A model generated the notes under the pieces. That model ran no database searches. It saw only the letters and a program-made list of their open reading frames with translations, and was not told the DNA's origin. 64,000 bases of DNA from Aldehydirespirator sp965221215. GTDB taxonomy: Bacteria; Actinomycetota; Acidimicrobiia; Acidimicrobiales; Aldehydirespiratoraceae. The DNA lies in assembly GCA_965221215.1 (NCBI GenBank), contig OZ244872.1:930001-994000 (forward strand). Direction: 5' to 3'. Positions 1-7,976 of this stretch are shown in pieces. A program made the translations under genes and the position numbers. Numbering within the stretch: position 1 is the first letter of the stretch; each line of letters starts with the position of its first letter.

Positions 1-2
1 GC

Positions 3-476
3 GGCGAGGGCCTCGACGATCTCAGGTCGAGGCTCGGCGCAGGCCGCACACTGGCGCTCGTGGGTGCCAGCGGATCGGGCAAGTCAACCCTGGTGAACGC
101 CCTGGCCGGAGCCGAGATCGCGGCCACGGCGCGGGTCCGTCCGTCCGACCGCAGAGGCCGGCACACCACCGTCGCCCGCCGTCTGCTGCTGCTGCCCGGC
201 GACGGCGGGATGGTGCTCGACACCCCCGGAGTGCGAGCCCTCGGTCTCACCGATGCCCAGGAGGCGCTCAGCCGGGTGTTCAGCGACATAGAGGACCACA
301 GCCGCGCCTGCCGGTTCGCGGACTGCGCCCACGGCACCGAGCCCGACTGTGCCGTCACCGCCGCGGTACAGAGCGGCGAGATGGACCCCCGCCGTGTAGA
401 GCGCTACACCGCCCTACAAGAAGAAGTCAAGAAGCAAAGGCTCAGAGAAGAGCGCCGCCCCAGACCCCGCCGCTGA
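3..476 (+). CDS. rsgA: Ribosome small-subunit-dependent GTPase A, C-terminal part
   Basis: The reading frame is open from the window edge, so the N-terminal OB fold and the G4 motif lie upstream. What remains is the end of a circularly permuted GTPase. The P-loop GASGSGKST is at bases 63-89, followed by the G3-type motif DTPGVR, and then a C-terminal zinc knuckle (C-R-F-A-D-C-A-H, then a further Cys) of the kind that closes RsgA/YjeQ proteins. The family matures the 30S subunit and hydrolyses GTP when bound to it. The tail is short and very basic (RLREERRPRPRR), which fits rRNA contact. A GTG at base 60 could be mistaken for the start, but the residues before it (TLALV) are the normal beta-strand leading into the P-loop. 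Confidence 0.9.
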   Translation, partial: GEGLDDLRSRLGAGRTLALVGASGSGKSTLVNALAGAEIAATARVRPSDRRGRHTTVARRLLLLPGDGGMVLDTPGVRALGLTDAQEALSRVFSDIEDHSRACRFADCAHGTEPDCAVTAAVQSGEMDPRRVERYTALQEEVKKQRLREERRPRPRR

Positions 477-480
477 CTCA

Positions 481-521
481 CCCGTATGGGCCGGAATCGC
501 TCGCCTATTCGCTCGGCCTCT
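481..521 (-). repeat. Dispersed 41-bp repeat, copy 1
   Basis: Read on the minus strand this matches bases 52921-52961 with two mismatches in 41. It lies just after rsgA and touches the vapC stop codon. The other copy also directly follows a gene. This suggests a small dispersed (REP-like) element. Confidence 0.6.
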
Positions 522-907
522 TACGCGGCAAAGACGGTGACATCCTGAGCGTAGGCGGCAAGGGCGCGCAGATCCTTTACGTCGCCGGTTACAACCGCGC
601 CGCCCGGCTCGGCCATGGCGACAACCACTGCGTCTACGGCCGAGCCCCGCCCTGCCCGCGCCCTCAGAGCACCGGCTCGCCGCGCCAGGCTCTCGTGGGG
701 AGCGTCGACGATCCGGCATCTCTTGAGGAAGCGATTGACCAACGCATCATTGTGCTGCCGCCCCGACAGACACTCCACGAGCACGATCGACGGCACGACG
801 GTGGACCACGAGTCCCGGTCCAGGGCTTTGCGCAGGCTCGCTGCGGCTGTCCTTCCTCGGTGCGCGAGGTTGGTAACCGCGCCAGAGTCGAGGATCAGCA
901 CCTTCAC
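521..907 (-). CDS. PIN-domain ribonuclease toxin, VapC type
   Basis: A 128-residue PIN domain, the usual VapC length. The acidic residues expected to bind Mg2+ are present: Asp7 in the first strand (LILDSG), a Glu near residue 45 (LVECL), an Asp near 92 (SAVDAVVVA) and an Asp near 109 (TGDVKDL). VapC toxins cut tRNA or rRNA and are held inactive by a co-encoded antitoxin. The start ATG overlaps the stop of the upstream gene by four bases (ATGA), so the two are translationally coupled. The toxin looks intact, unlike the two HicA genes in this window. Its RNA target cannot be read from sequence. Confidence 0.8.
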   Translation of the reverse strand: MKVLILDSGAVTNLAHRGRTAAASLRKALDRDSWSTVVPSIVLVECLSGRQHNDALVNRFLKRCRIVDAPHESLARRAGALRARAGRGSAVDAVVVAMAEPGGAVVTGDVKDLRALAAYAQDVTVFAA

Positions 908-1254
908 TCGCCGGATTCCTTCATGAGGTGCTGCTCAATTGGTCGCCACCAGGCCTCGGCCCGGGCCATCTCCTCGGCCGTGGGCTCGCCGACCTCCTCG
1001 ATGAGCTCTGCGAGATACCGCTCTTGTTCCCGCCTGAGTTCTTGCCTGCGCTCCTCAGAGATGAAGATGCCCTCAGGCTCGTAGTCGTCAATGTAGTCGA
1101 TATCGGCCAAATCGTAGGGAGCAGGCACCTCGCCGCTGCCGGGTTCCGACACCACCGGCGAGGGACGCTCGTCGTTGGTGCTCATCTCGAGCCCGCCTTC
1201 GCTCGGGCTCAACTCGGCCCGTTCACTCGCGGGTCGCTTCTCATGCTTCAACAC
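904..1254 (-). CDS. Probable antitoxin partner of the PIN toxin
   Basis: A small acidic protein that ends inside the start of the PIN toxin gene (four-base overlap), the classic vapB-vapC arrangement. Two starts are possible: GTG at 1254 (116 residues) or ATG at 1185 (93 residues, beginning MSTNDERPS). The N-terminal half is polar and looks disordered. The C-terminal half (EERRQELRREQERYLAELIEEV, then a WW pair) reads as a long amphipathic helix, suitable for wrapping a PIN domain. No ribbon-helix-helix or AbrB motif is obvious, so the antitoxin assignment rests on position. It could be an uncharacterised antitoxin class. Confidence 0.6.
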   Translation of the reverse strand: MLKHEKRPASERAELSPSEGGLEMSTNDERPSPVVSEPGSGEVPAPYDLADIDYIDDYEPEGIFISEERRQELRREQERYLAELIEEVGEPTAEEMARAEAWWRPIEQHLMKESGE

Positions 1255-1446
1255 ATTGCCATGCTTATCAGATGATCCTGACTATGCCAACCAACTTTTG
1301 CGCCGACCGAGCGGTGTCGCGAGTTCAATAGCCCATGGGGAAATATAGCGGCTGTTGTGGGCCAATTTTGGGACTGGAATAGCCCATGCGCCCACTTGCG
1401 CGTGTGGAGTGTGATGGTCGTGTTGGGCGGCGGAGGGCCTTGACGC

Positions 1447-2382
1447 TCAGGATCGGACGTTGACGCTTATGGTGTGCCAGCCTTCGGCGCCGTTGGGGCG
1501 GGGCCTCACCGTCTTCTCGCTCTGGGTGTAGCCGGAGCCGTCGGTGGCCCGCACCTGGATCCACTGCCGGCCGGTGGCCGAGGGGGTCCACTCGTGATGC
1601 CATTGCACCCAGCTCTCGTTGCCCACAGCCTCGCCCAGGCGGCACGGCGCCCAGTCGCCGTTGCCGATCTTCACCTCCACCCGCTGAATGCCCCTCGTGG
1701 GCGCCCAGGCGATGCCCGCCACCGCCAGCTTCTCGCCGGGCTTGACCCGGTCGCCGTCTTTGGGGACGTCGATGCGGCTCTGGGTCTTGATCGGCCCCAG
1801 CTTCGACCACCCTCTCGGCACCCAGTAGCCGTCGAAGCCGTCCCAGGTGGTGAGGTGGATCTCCTCCAGCCACTTCACCGCCGACACGTAGCCGTACAGC
1901 CCCGCCACCACGATCCGGGCCGGGAACCCGTGGCGCAGCGGCAGCGGCTCGTTGTTCATGCCGATGGCCAGGATGGCGTTGCGCCCGTCGTAGGCCGCGG
2001 TGGTGGGGAACCCGGCGGTGAAGTCGTCCACCGAGCGCCCCACGATCTGCTGGGCGCCGGGCTGGACCCCAGCCTGCTGGAGCAGCACGTTGAGGGGGAT
2101 CCCGGTCCACACCGCGTTGCCGACCAGCCGCCCGCCCACGATGTTGGACACGCACGACAGGGTGATCACGTAGTCGGAGAGGCGCATGGCCCGAATGTCC
2201 TGGTAGGTGAGCTCGTAGGGGTTGTCCACCAGCCCGGTGATGCGCAGGCGCCAGTTGTCTGGATCAACCTGGGGAACGGTCAGAGCGGTGTCGATGCGGT
2301 AGAACTCGTTGGTGGGCGAGATCGGGGTGATGTAGGGCGAGATGCCCGCCACCTCGTCGTCGAGGGTGTCGAGGTGAGCCAC
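1447..2382 (-). CDS. Molybdopterin-dependent oxidoreductase (sulfite-oxidase fold), C-terminal catalytic fragment
   Basis: The catalytic part of a sulfite oxidase/YedY-superfamily enzyme. The Mo-ligand cysteine lies in TLSCVSNIVGG, followed by AVWTGIPL and the cofactor-contact stretch HGFPARIVV. The C-terminal ~100 residues form the Ig-like dimerisation domain (GIAWAPTRGIQRVEVKI). The first possible start, at 2382, falls at the end of a Thr/Pro/Gln-rich linker, and the same frame stays open well upstream of it. The membrane-spanning N-terminal half of what should be one protein is in a different frame (ending 2787). This is therefore best read as the downstream half of a gene broken by a frameshift near 2870-2900. 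The substrate (sulfite or an S- or N-oxide) is not determinable. Confidence 0.85.
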   Translation of the reverse strand: MAHLDTLDDEVAGISPYITPISPTNEFYRIDTALTVPQVDPDNWRLRITGLVDNPYELTYQDIRAMRLSDYVITLSCVSNIVGGRLVGNAVWTGIPLNVLLQQAGVQPGAQQIVGRSVDDFTAGFPTTAAYDGRNAILAIGMNNEPLPLRHGFPARIVVAGLYGYVSAVKWLEEIHLTTWDGFDGYWVPRGWSKLGPIKTQSRIDVPKDGDRVKPGEKLAVAGIAWAPTRGIQRVEVKIGNGDWAPCRLGEAVGNESWVQWHHEWTPSATGRQWIQVRATDGSGYTQSEKTVRPRPNGAEGWHTISVNVRS

Positions 2383-2754
2383 CTGCGGATGGGGCGACGA
2401 CTGCCGAGGCTTGGCTGTAGTAGTGGTTGAGGGTTGCGGGGGCTCGGTGGTGGTTGTCGTCGTGGTCGGTTCAGGCTGTGTGGTGGTGGTCGAGGGTTCG
2501 GGAGGCTGGGTGGTCGTGGTGGCGGCCGGTTCCTGAGGCGGCTGGGTGGTGGCAGGGGCCGGCTGTTCGGTAGCGGCGACGGACTCTGGTGGCTCGGTAG
2601 TGGTGGTGGCCGGTTGAGGCTGTGTGGTGGTGGTTGAGGGTTCCTCCGACTGCTGGACTGCGGACTGTTGAGTAGTGGTTGAGGGTTGCTGGGTGGTGGT
2701 AGTGGCGGGCTGAGTGGTGGTGGCGGGCTCCAGAGGCGGCAGTTCTTCGAGGCC

Positions 2755-2843
2755 CTCGATCTCTATGCCCTCGGGAATGTCGATCTCTAGGCCCTCGATC
2801 TCGATGCCCTTTGGAATGTCGATCTCGATGCCCTCGGGAGCCT
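2755..2843 (-). repeat. 39-bp tandem repeat coding 13-residue units
   Basis: Two 39-bp units (2755-2793, 2794-2832) plus a partial third, within the linker of the oxidoreductase. Read in the catalytic frame they encode GIEIDIPKGIEIE and GLEIDIPEGIEIE. Because the unit is a multiple of three, copy-number change would keep the frame. Confidence 0.8.
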
Positions 2844-3596
2844 CAATGGCGGTGTCGGCGCCCGAGGTCGTGCCGCCCGTCGCGGGCCGCCGGGCGCAGG
2901 GTCGGGATCCCTGGGCGGGAGCGTGTAGAGCTCTCGGGCCTGCTCCGCGGCCGACGGTCCCCGCAGGCCCCGGCCCAGTCCCACCAGGCTGAGAGCGGTC
3001 ACCGCCGCGCCGGCTGCGTAGCCGAAGAAGGATCGGCGGGGGCCGGAACGCTCGCGCCGGCCGTCGGGATCGCCCGCCTCCGCCGGGTCGACGTGTTGCC
3101 CGTCAACCTCCACCCGTCGCGGCGCGCCAGCTGCCCGCACTGCCCGGCTCACCAGGAACATCGTGGTAGCGACGGCCAGCACGGCGGCGGCCACCGCCAC
3201 CAGCCACGACGCCGCGGCCGGGCTCAGCGGGTTGCGGGCCGCGGCCCAGCCGCCCACCAGCCCGAACGCCGCGAACCCTCCCAGGGCCACGCCGCGGTCG
3301 CCCCGAACTGCGGAACGCCCCAGCAGCCCGCCAAGCACAAGTGTCAGCACCACGATCCCGGCGGTGAGCACCGTCTTTTGGCTGGCCCCGAGGTTGGCGA
3401 TGCTGAAAGCCACCACATCGCCGGGCGTGTAGTCGGTGACCACCTCGCCCACCGCGATCACCAGCGATGGAATGGTCTCGCTGACGCCTGCGACCAGCTC
3501 TCCGAAGCCCAGCGCCACCCCAGCGCCCGCAGCCCCCGCGATCAGCCCGGCCAGCCCCCTCGCCTTGCCGGTCGGAACCTCGTCGGAGTGGGCCAC
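2787..3596 (-). CDS. Molybdopterin-dependent oxidoreductase, N-terminal membrane fragment (frameshifted)
   Basis: Begins with GTG at 3596. About five hydrophobic segments are visible (GLIAGAAGAGVALGFGELV, VLTAGIVVLTLVLGGLLG, GVALGGFAAFGLVGGWAAA, WLVAVAAAVLAVATTMFLV, then FFGYAAGAAVTALSLVGLG after a basic stretch). This is the membrane anchor commonly found in front of actinobacterial sulfite-oxidase-like enzymes. The sequence is convincing up to ELYTLPPRDPDPAPGG. After that the frame becomes an Arg/Pro/Ala run with no resemblance to protein, while the neighbouring minus-strand frame continues with the linker and catalytic domain. One indel in a GC-rich run near 2870-2900 joins the halves into a single gene spanning 1447-3596. 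Real decay and an assembly error cannot be separated here. Confidence 0.8.
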   Translation of the reverse strand: MAHSDEVPTGKARGLAGLIAGAAGAGVALGFGELVAGVSETIPSLVIAVGEVVTDYTPGDVVAFSIANLGASQKTVLTAGIVVLTLVLGGLLGRSAVRGDRGVALGGFAAFGLVGGWAAARNPLSPAAASWLVAVAAAVLAVATTMFLVSRAVRAAGAPRRVEVDGQHVDPAEAGDPDGRRERSGPRRSFFGYAAGAAVTALSLVGLGRGLRGPSAAEQARELYTLPPRDPDPAPGGPRRAARPRAPTPPLRLPRASRSTFQRASRSRA

Positions 3597-3680
3597 GGCT
3601 GCGATTGTACGCGCATATTGATTCGGGTCTTTCCCGGTTGTTTCTCCTCGTCGAGGCCGCAGCCCGCGCGATTGCTGCGC

Positions 3681-3911
3681 CTACCTTGATCCCAGCCACT
3701 CGTCTCGCGAGATGTCCGCCTGCTTGAGGATCCGGGCGAGTTGCTCGACTCCGATGTCGCCTTCGTGGGGGTTGGGGACGCGCACTTGGTGAGCACCTTT
3801 GACCATTTATGCATGTCTGGTGCCCGCGTGCGGTCCCCCAAAGCCGAGACCCTTGAGCCGCTTGATGAACTTGCGACGCGAGATCGGAAGAAGCCGGTCA
3901 CCCGCAATCAG
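3681..3911 (-). pseudogene. HicA-family mRNA interferase toxin, interrupted by an in-frame stop
   Basis: The minus-strand frame reads as a HicA double-stranded-RNA-binding fold: RRKFIKRLKGLGF, then GPHAGTRHA, a TAA codon at 3807-3809, then MVKGAHQVRVPNPHEGDI and a normal C-terminus ending LGSR before TAG at 3681. Family members have an aromatic residue where the stop sits (GTRH-A-Y-M), so a single base change (TAT or TAC to TAA) explains it. The start is also poor: the frame begins with CTG overlapping the hicB stop, with no ATG or GTG. An ATG directly after the stop could still make a 41-residue C-terminal piece without the N-terminal helix. Confidence 0.75.
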
Positions 3912-4261
3912 GGTGCGATGGCACCGCTGGCAAGTTCCGGCAGGTCGTAGCCACGGGCGACTCTGAGGTTGGCCCAGTCAGTCAGCGCTGAGCGCATCTC
4001 GTCTCGTGCTTCTTGTTCGCTGCGGCCAACGGTTATGGCGCCCGGGGCCACAACACAGTCAGCGAGAAACCCCGGAGGAGAGTCGATCCTCTCCACAACG
4101 GTGCGCGTGAACGCCTCAGCGACCCACTCGTCGACTCGGGGACGGTCAACCCGAGTCGTCGACTTCTCGGCGAGCACCCCGCGGCTGTCATTCTTCTTTG
4201 AGACAGAACCGCCTGCCGAAAGGCGGTGCGTCTGGTGAATGTCATGGCCGTGTGCAGACAC
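3908..4261 (-). CDS. HicB-family antitoxin
   Basis: The core (PPGFLADCVVAPGAITVGRSEQEA, then a helix RDEMRSALTDWANLRVARG) is the partial RNase-H-like fold of HicB antitoxins. In that fold an F-x-A-x-C-x-x-x-P-G hairpin is followed by a G-x-[ST]-x-x-E-A helix. The frame is open from GTG at 4261 (117 residues), but the family core starts only around residue 50, so translation may begin further in. The usual C-terminal DNA-binding domain is absent. It lies just upstream of the broken hicA, so it now appears to be an antitoxin without a functional toxin. The hicB-before-hicA order is the less common one. Confidence 0.7.
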   Translation of the reverse strand: MSAHGHDIHQTHRLSAGGSVSKKNDSRGVLAEKSTTRVDRPRVDEWVAEAFTRTVVERIDSPPGFLADCVVAPGAITVGRSEQEARDEMRSALTDWANLRVARGYDLPELASGAIAP

Positions 4262-4523
4262 TCGCGATCATCCTTGAGCGGACCCGGATCTGTTGCTGTT
4301 GCAACGGTATCACAGCGAGTCCTCGCTGATGTTCGGCTGATCCCGCGCGCACGGGCTTTGGGGCTGTCTCCCGCAGGCGCACCGGCAGCGTTCGGCATGG
4401 CCGTGCCTCATCTAGCCGAGATCGGCACCACCCTCGATGGCCTCCCCGAACGTAACCGTGTAACAACTCACAGCGGGCCGTTACCCTGCCGAGCGGGCTG
4501 GGGGAAGAGCGAAAGGAGCAGCG

Positions 4524-5351
4524 ATGGGACGCATCAGCAACACCTGGCAATTGGCCAAGATCTCGTGGGGGGTGCTGCGCAGAGACCGGGAGTTGCTGTG
4601 GATCCCGGTGCTGTCATTCCTGGTGTCGGCCGCGGTGCTGGCCGTGGTGGTGGCCCTCGTGCTGGTCACGACCTCGGTCGGCGACGGCGGCGAGGAGGCG
4701 CTCGAGCCGGCTCTGGTGGTGTTGTTCGTAGCGACGGCGCTGCTGCTGGGCGTGGTGGCGGTGTTCTTCAACGGCGCGCTGGTGGCCGGGGCCCACGAGC
4801 GCATGAGCGGGGGCGACCCCACCGTGCGCAGCGCAGTGGGCCACGCCTTCGTCCGCATCGGCGGGCTGGTGCCCTGGGCGCTGATCACCACCACGGTGGG
4901 CCTCATCATCAGGTCGCTGCGCGACCGGGCCGGCTGGCTGGGACGGGCCATGCTCAGCGTGGTGGACATGGCCTGGGAGGTGGTCACCTTCCTGGTGGTG
5001 CCCGCCATAGTGATCGACGATCTCGGCCCGATCGAGGGCTTCAAGCGGTCGGCGTCGCTGCTGCGCCGCACCTGGGGCGAGAACCTGGCCGCGAGGGTCG
5101 GGTTCGGGCTGCTGGGGCTGGTTCTGGTGGTTCCGGCCATGGTGGTGGCCGGCGTGCTGGTGGCGTCGGGATCGAGCGTGCTGGCGGTGGTGGGCATAGT
5201 GGCCGGACTTGCCTGGCTGGCGGTGGTGATGGTGGTGCTGACCGCCCTCAACGCGGTGTTTCAGACCGCGCTGTACATGTACGCCACCACCGGCGTGTTG
5301 CCCACCGGCTTCGAGCAGGCCCCACTGGCCCAAACCTTCGCCCACAAGTAG
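4524..5351 (+). CDS. DUF6159-like integral membrane protein
   Basis: 275 residues with about six membrane segments: LLWIPVLSFLVSAAVLAVVV near residue 24, LVVLFVATALLLGVVAVFF near 62, then segments near 110, 150, 190 and 230. The N-terminal TWQLAKISWGVLRRDRELL motif and the IDDLGPIEGFKRSASLLRRTWGEN loop resemble a family of uncharacterised actinobacterial membrane proteins (DUF6159) that I recognise from memory. The Shine-Dalgarno sequence GAAAGGAG lies seven to eight bases before the ATG, supporting this start. It is divergent from hicB and convergent with the acyl-CoA synthetase gene, so it is probably a single-gene unit. Its function is unknown. Confidence 0.8.
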   Translation: MGRISNTWQLAKISWGVLRRDRELLWIPVLSFLVSAAVLAVVVALVLVTTSVGDGGEEALEPALVVLFVATALLLGVVAVFFNGALVAGAHERMSGGDPTVRSAVGHAFVRIGGLVPWALITTTVGLIIRSLRDRAGWLGRAMLSVVDMAWEVVTFLVVPAIVIDDLGPIEGFKRSASLLRRTWGENLAARVGFGLLGLVLVVPAMVVAGVLVASGSSVLAVVGIVAGLAWLAVVMVVLTALNAVFQTALYMYATTGVLPTGFEQAPLAQTFAHK

Positions 5352-5366
5352 CCGGGTTTCCGGTGC

Positions 5367-6878
5367 CTATGGCAGGGCGGGATGGGTGCTGTAGCGCTCC
5401 CGCAGCTTGCGGCGCAGCAGCTTTCCGGTGTCGTTGTAGGGCAGTTCGTCCACGAACTCCACCCGGGCCGGCACCCGGCTTGATCGCAGCCGATCCCGCA
5501 CCAGTTGCCGGAGGTCGTCGGCGGCTGGGGCGGGGGAGCGGGCCACCACGCACACCGCCACCTCCTCGCCCCACTCGCGGCTGGGCACCCCGAAGGCGGC
5601 CGCGTCGGCCACGCCGGGATGGGCCAGCAGCGCGTCCTCGATCTCGCCGGGCGACAGGTTCTCGCCGCCCCGCACAATGATGTCGTCGCTGCGCCCGTGG
5701 ATCCACAGGTAGCCGGCGTCGTCGCGGTGGCCGCGGTCGCGGGTGCAGAACCAGCCGCTGTCGTCTAGCTGCGACCCTTCCCCGGCGTATTCGCCCGACA
5801 CCTGCTCGCCCCGCACCCAGATCTCGCCGGCCGTGCCCGTCGGCGCCTCGGCGCCGTCGTCGCCGCGCACCGCCACCTCCACTGTCGGCAGGGGCCGCCC
5901 CGCGGAGGCGAGCCTGGCTCGCTCGTCGGGATCGTCGGAGGCGGCGCAGCGGCGGTGGTCGTCGCCGCCCAACACGCTCACCGTCGAGCAGGCCTCGGTG
6001 AGGCCGTAGGCGTGAGAGAAGCCCGCCGCCGGCAACAGCTCCAGCGCCCGCTGCACCACGGCCCGGTGCGACCTGCCGCCCCCGTAGGCCACATAGCGCA
6101 CCGATTCGAGGGTCTCGTCCCGGCGGTCGAGGGTGTCGACGATGCGGGTCAGCATGGTGGGCACGAGCATGGCGTGGGTGATGCCCTCGGCTCGGACCAG
6201 GTCGATCCAGGCATCGGGATCGAACCGTGGCAGAGGCACGATCCGCCGCCCCGAGTACACCTGCGACAGTTGCGCCGCCACCGAGGCGATGTGGTAGGGC
6301 GGCACGGCCATGAGGTGAGCTTCATCCTCGCCGGCAGAAGCGAACTCCACCGTGCCCAGCACGTAGGCCACCAGGTGCCGGTGCCGCAGCATCGCAGCCT
6401 TGGGTGCGCCGGTGGTGCCGCTGGTGTAAAGCAGCACGGCTACAGCGTCGGGGTCGGTGGCCCAGTCGCCGGCTTCGGCGGGCTCGGCGCCCCCGGCAGG
6501 GTCGTCGAGCAGCGCGTCCCGCTCGATGATCTCCAGCCCGTCCACCCCGGCCAGCCGCTCGGCGCCGGAGGCGTCGGCCACCGCCAACCCGGGCCCGGCC
6601 CGCTCGGCCAGCCGGCGCAGGCGGTCGTCGGCGAGCCGGTAGTTGATCGGCACATAAGGCACGCCGGCCCAGGCCGCTCCGAACAGGGCGACGGGCAGCA
6701 CCGCTCCAGGCTCGTCGCACAGCACCAGGTGCTCGGCCCCAGAGGCTCGCAGGCGACCCGCCAGCCCGGCGGCGGCATCCATCAGACCGCCGCAGGTGAT
6801 CGCGTCGCCGCGGCTTCCCACCGCCACCCGCTCGGCCATGGCGCTGGCCGCCGCATCAAGCAGCGTCATGAGGTTCAC
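5367..6878 (-). CDS. AMP-dependent acyl-CoA synthetase/ligase
   Basis: A class I adenylate-forming enzyme of about 503 residues. The phosphate-binding loop LLYTSGTTGAPKAA, the AYGLTEAC motif, the hinge region GRSDDIIVRGGENLSPGEIE and the C-terminal YNDTGKLLRRKL with the catalytic lysine are all present and in order. It would activate a carboxylic acid to an acyl-AMP and then to a CoA thioester. The frame opens at 6947, but the stretch before GTG 6878 (which gives MNLMTLLDAAAS) is not enzyme-like, so 6878 is preferred. The usual TGD motif before the hinge reads CTRDRGH. It is the last gene of the minus-strand importer block and may activate an acid made from the imported compound. The substrate is not predictable. 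Confidence 0.88.
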   Translation of the reverse strand: MNLMTLLDAAASAMAERVAVGSRGDAITCGGLMDAAAGLAGRLRASGAEHLVLCDEPGAVLPVALFGAAWAGVPYVPINYRLADDRLRRLAERAGPGLAVADASGAERLAGVDGLEIIERDALLDDPAGGAEPAEAGDWATDPDAVAVLLYTSGTTGAPKAAMLRHRHLVAYVLGTVEFASAGEDEAHLMAVPPYHIASVAAQLSQVYSGRRIVPLPRFDPDAWIDLVRAEGITHAMLVPTMLTRIVDTLDRRDETLESVRYVAYGGGRSHRAVVQRALELLPAAGFSHAYGLTEACSTVSVLGGDDHRRCAASDDPDERARLASAGRPLPTVEVAVRGDDGAEAPTGTAGEIWVRGEQVSGEYAGEGSQLDDSGWFCTRDRGHRDDAGYLWIHGRSDDIIVRGGENLSPGEIEDALLAHPGVADAAAFGVPSREWGEEVAVCVVARSPAPAADDLRQLVRDRLRSSRVPARVEFVDELPYNDTGKLLRRKLRERYSTHPALP

Positions 6879-6968
6879 CGGCGCCGCCCCAGGTGGGTGG
6901 CGAGGGTGGGGGAGTGCTGGTTCACCGGCGCGGATCACCACCATCACCTGCGCCGGAGGGGTCGACGG

Positions 6969-7976
6969 TCAGGCCGCGGCCTGGCGGCGGGGACGGAGAC
7001 CGGCGCCACCCTCGCTTCGCCACCGCCGCCAGCGAGCGCGCAGCTCGGGTCGCCCGATCAGCAGCTCGATCACCACCGCCACGATCAATACCACCCCGGT
7101 GGCCAGGGTCAGGATGTAGAAGGGCGCGCCACCGAGGCTGAGCCCGCTGTTGATGAAGCGCAGGGTCAGGGCGCCGATGGCGATCCCGAACACCGAACCC
7201 CTTCCGCCCAGCAGGCTGACCCCGCCGATCAAAGCCGCGGTGGCCGCCGGGAGCAGCAGCGTCTCGAAGGCGGCCGGCCCCGCGCTGCCCGACTTGATGG
7301 ATGTGAGCGCCCCGGTCAGCGCGGCCATCGCGCCCGACAGCGCGAAGGCCAGCACCAGCGGCCGCACCAGCGGCACACCGGCCGCGGCGGCCTCGTCGCG
7401 CCCGCCGCCGACGGCGTAGACCTCCCGCCCGAAGCGGGTGTGCACCAGCAGAAGGGCCACGGCCACGAAACAGCCTACGGTGACCAGGCTGAACGGCGAG
7501 AAGATCCAGAGCTGGCGGCGCACCGACTGGGCGACGCTCAGGTCGCCCATCACCACGGTGTTCTCGCCCGAGATCATGAAGGCCAGACCGCGCAGCCCGA
7601 TCAACGTGCCCAGCGTGAACACCAGCGACTGGATCCTCAGCCGATAGATCAGGTAGCCCTGCACGCCTCCGTAGGCGGTGCCGATCAGCATGGCGACGAT
7701 CACGGTGGGAACCAGCCCCAGCTCGTCCACCAGCGACACCGAGATGATTCCGGCCACGGCCGCGGCCGATCCCACCGACAGGTCGAGTTCGCCGGCGATG
7801 ATGGTCACGCCGACGGCGAGAGCGGCCAGGCCCAGGAATGCGAAGCCCTCGAAGATGGTGAAGACGTTGTTGGTGGTGAAGAACCGGTCGTCGCGCCAGG
7901 AGAACACCACGAACACCGCCACGAACAGCACGAGCCGGGCCCAGGCCGTCGGCTCCACTCGCTGGATCGCCCTCAT
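6969..7976 (-). CDS. Ribose-type ABC transporter permease 2
   Basis: 335 residues with eight to ten membrane segments, including the RbsC-family signatures AGELDLSVGS near residue 68 and ALIGGVSLLGGRGSVFGIAIGAL near residue 270. The ATG at 7976 overlaps the stop of the preceding permease by four bases, giving tight coupling. A much longer open frame in the same register runs to 8975, but that portion is the shadow of the upstream permease. With the neighbouring permease and the dual-domain ATPase this forms a CUT2-class importer. The C-terminus is basic and cytoplasmic. Confidence 0.9.
   Translation of the reverse strand: MRAIQRVEPTAWARLVLFVAVFVVFSWRDDRFFTTNNVFTIFEGFAFLGLAALAVGVTIIAGELDLSVGSAAAVAGIISVSLVDELGLVPTVIVAMLIGTAYGGVQGYLIYRLRIQSLVFTLGTLIGLRGLAFMISGENTVVMGDLSVAQSVRRQLWIFSPFSLVTVGCFVAVALLLVHTRFGREVYAVGGGRDEAAAAGVPLVRPLVLAFALSGAMAALTGALTSIKSGSAGPAAFETLLLPAATAALIGGVSLLGGRGSVFGIAIGALTLRFINSGLSLGGAPFYILTLATGVVLIVAVVIELLIGRPELRARWRRWRSEGGAGLRPRRQAAA

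Noticed and set aside
1327..1388. An 11-bp direct repeat (AATAGCCCATG at 1327 and 1378) as a possible attachment site
   Set aside because: It is short, with no integrase or element between the copies. The 192-base gap shows nothing else.
3542..3907. A 121-residue minus-strand ORF over the hicA region
   Set aside because: It is Ser/Arg/Thr-rich, while the neighbouring frame gives clear HicA sequence interrupted by one stop.
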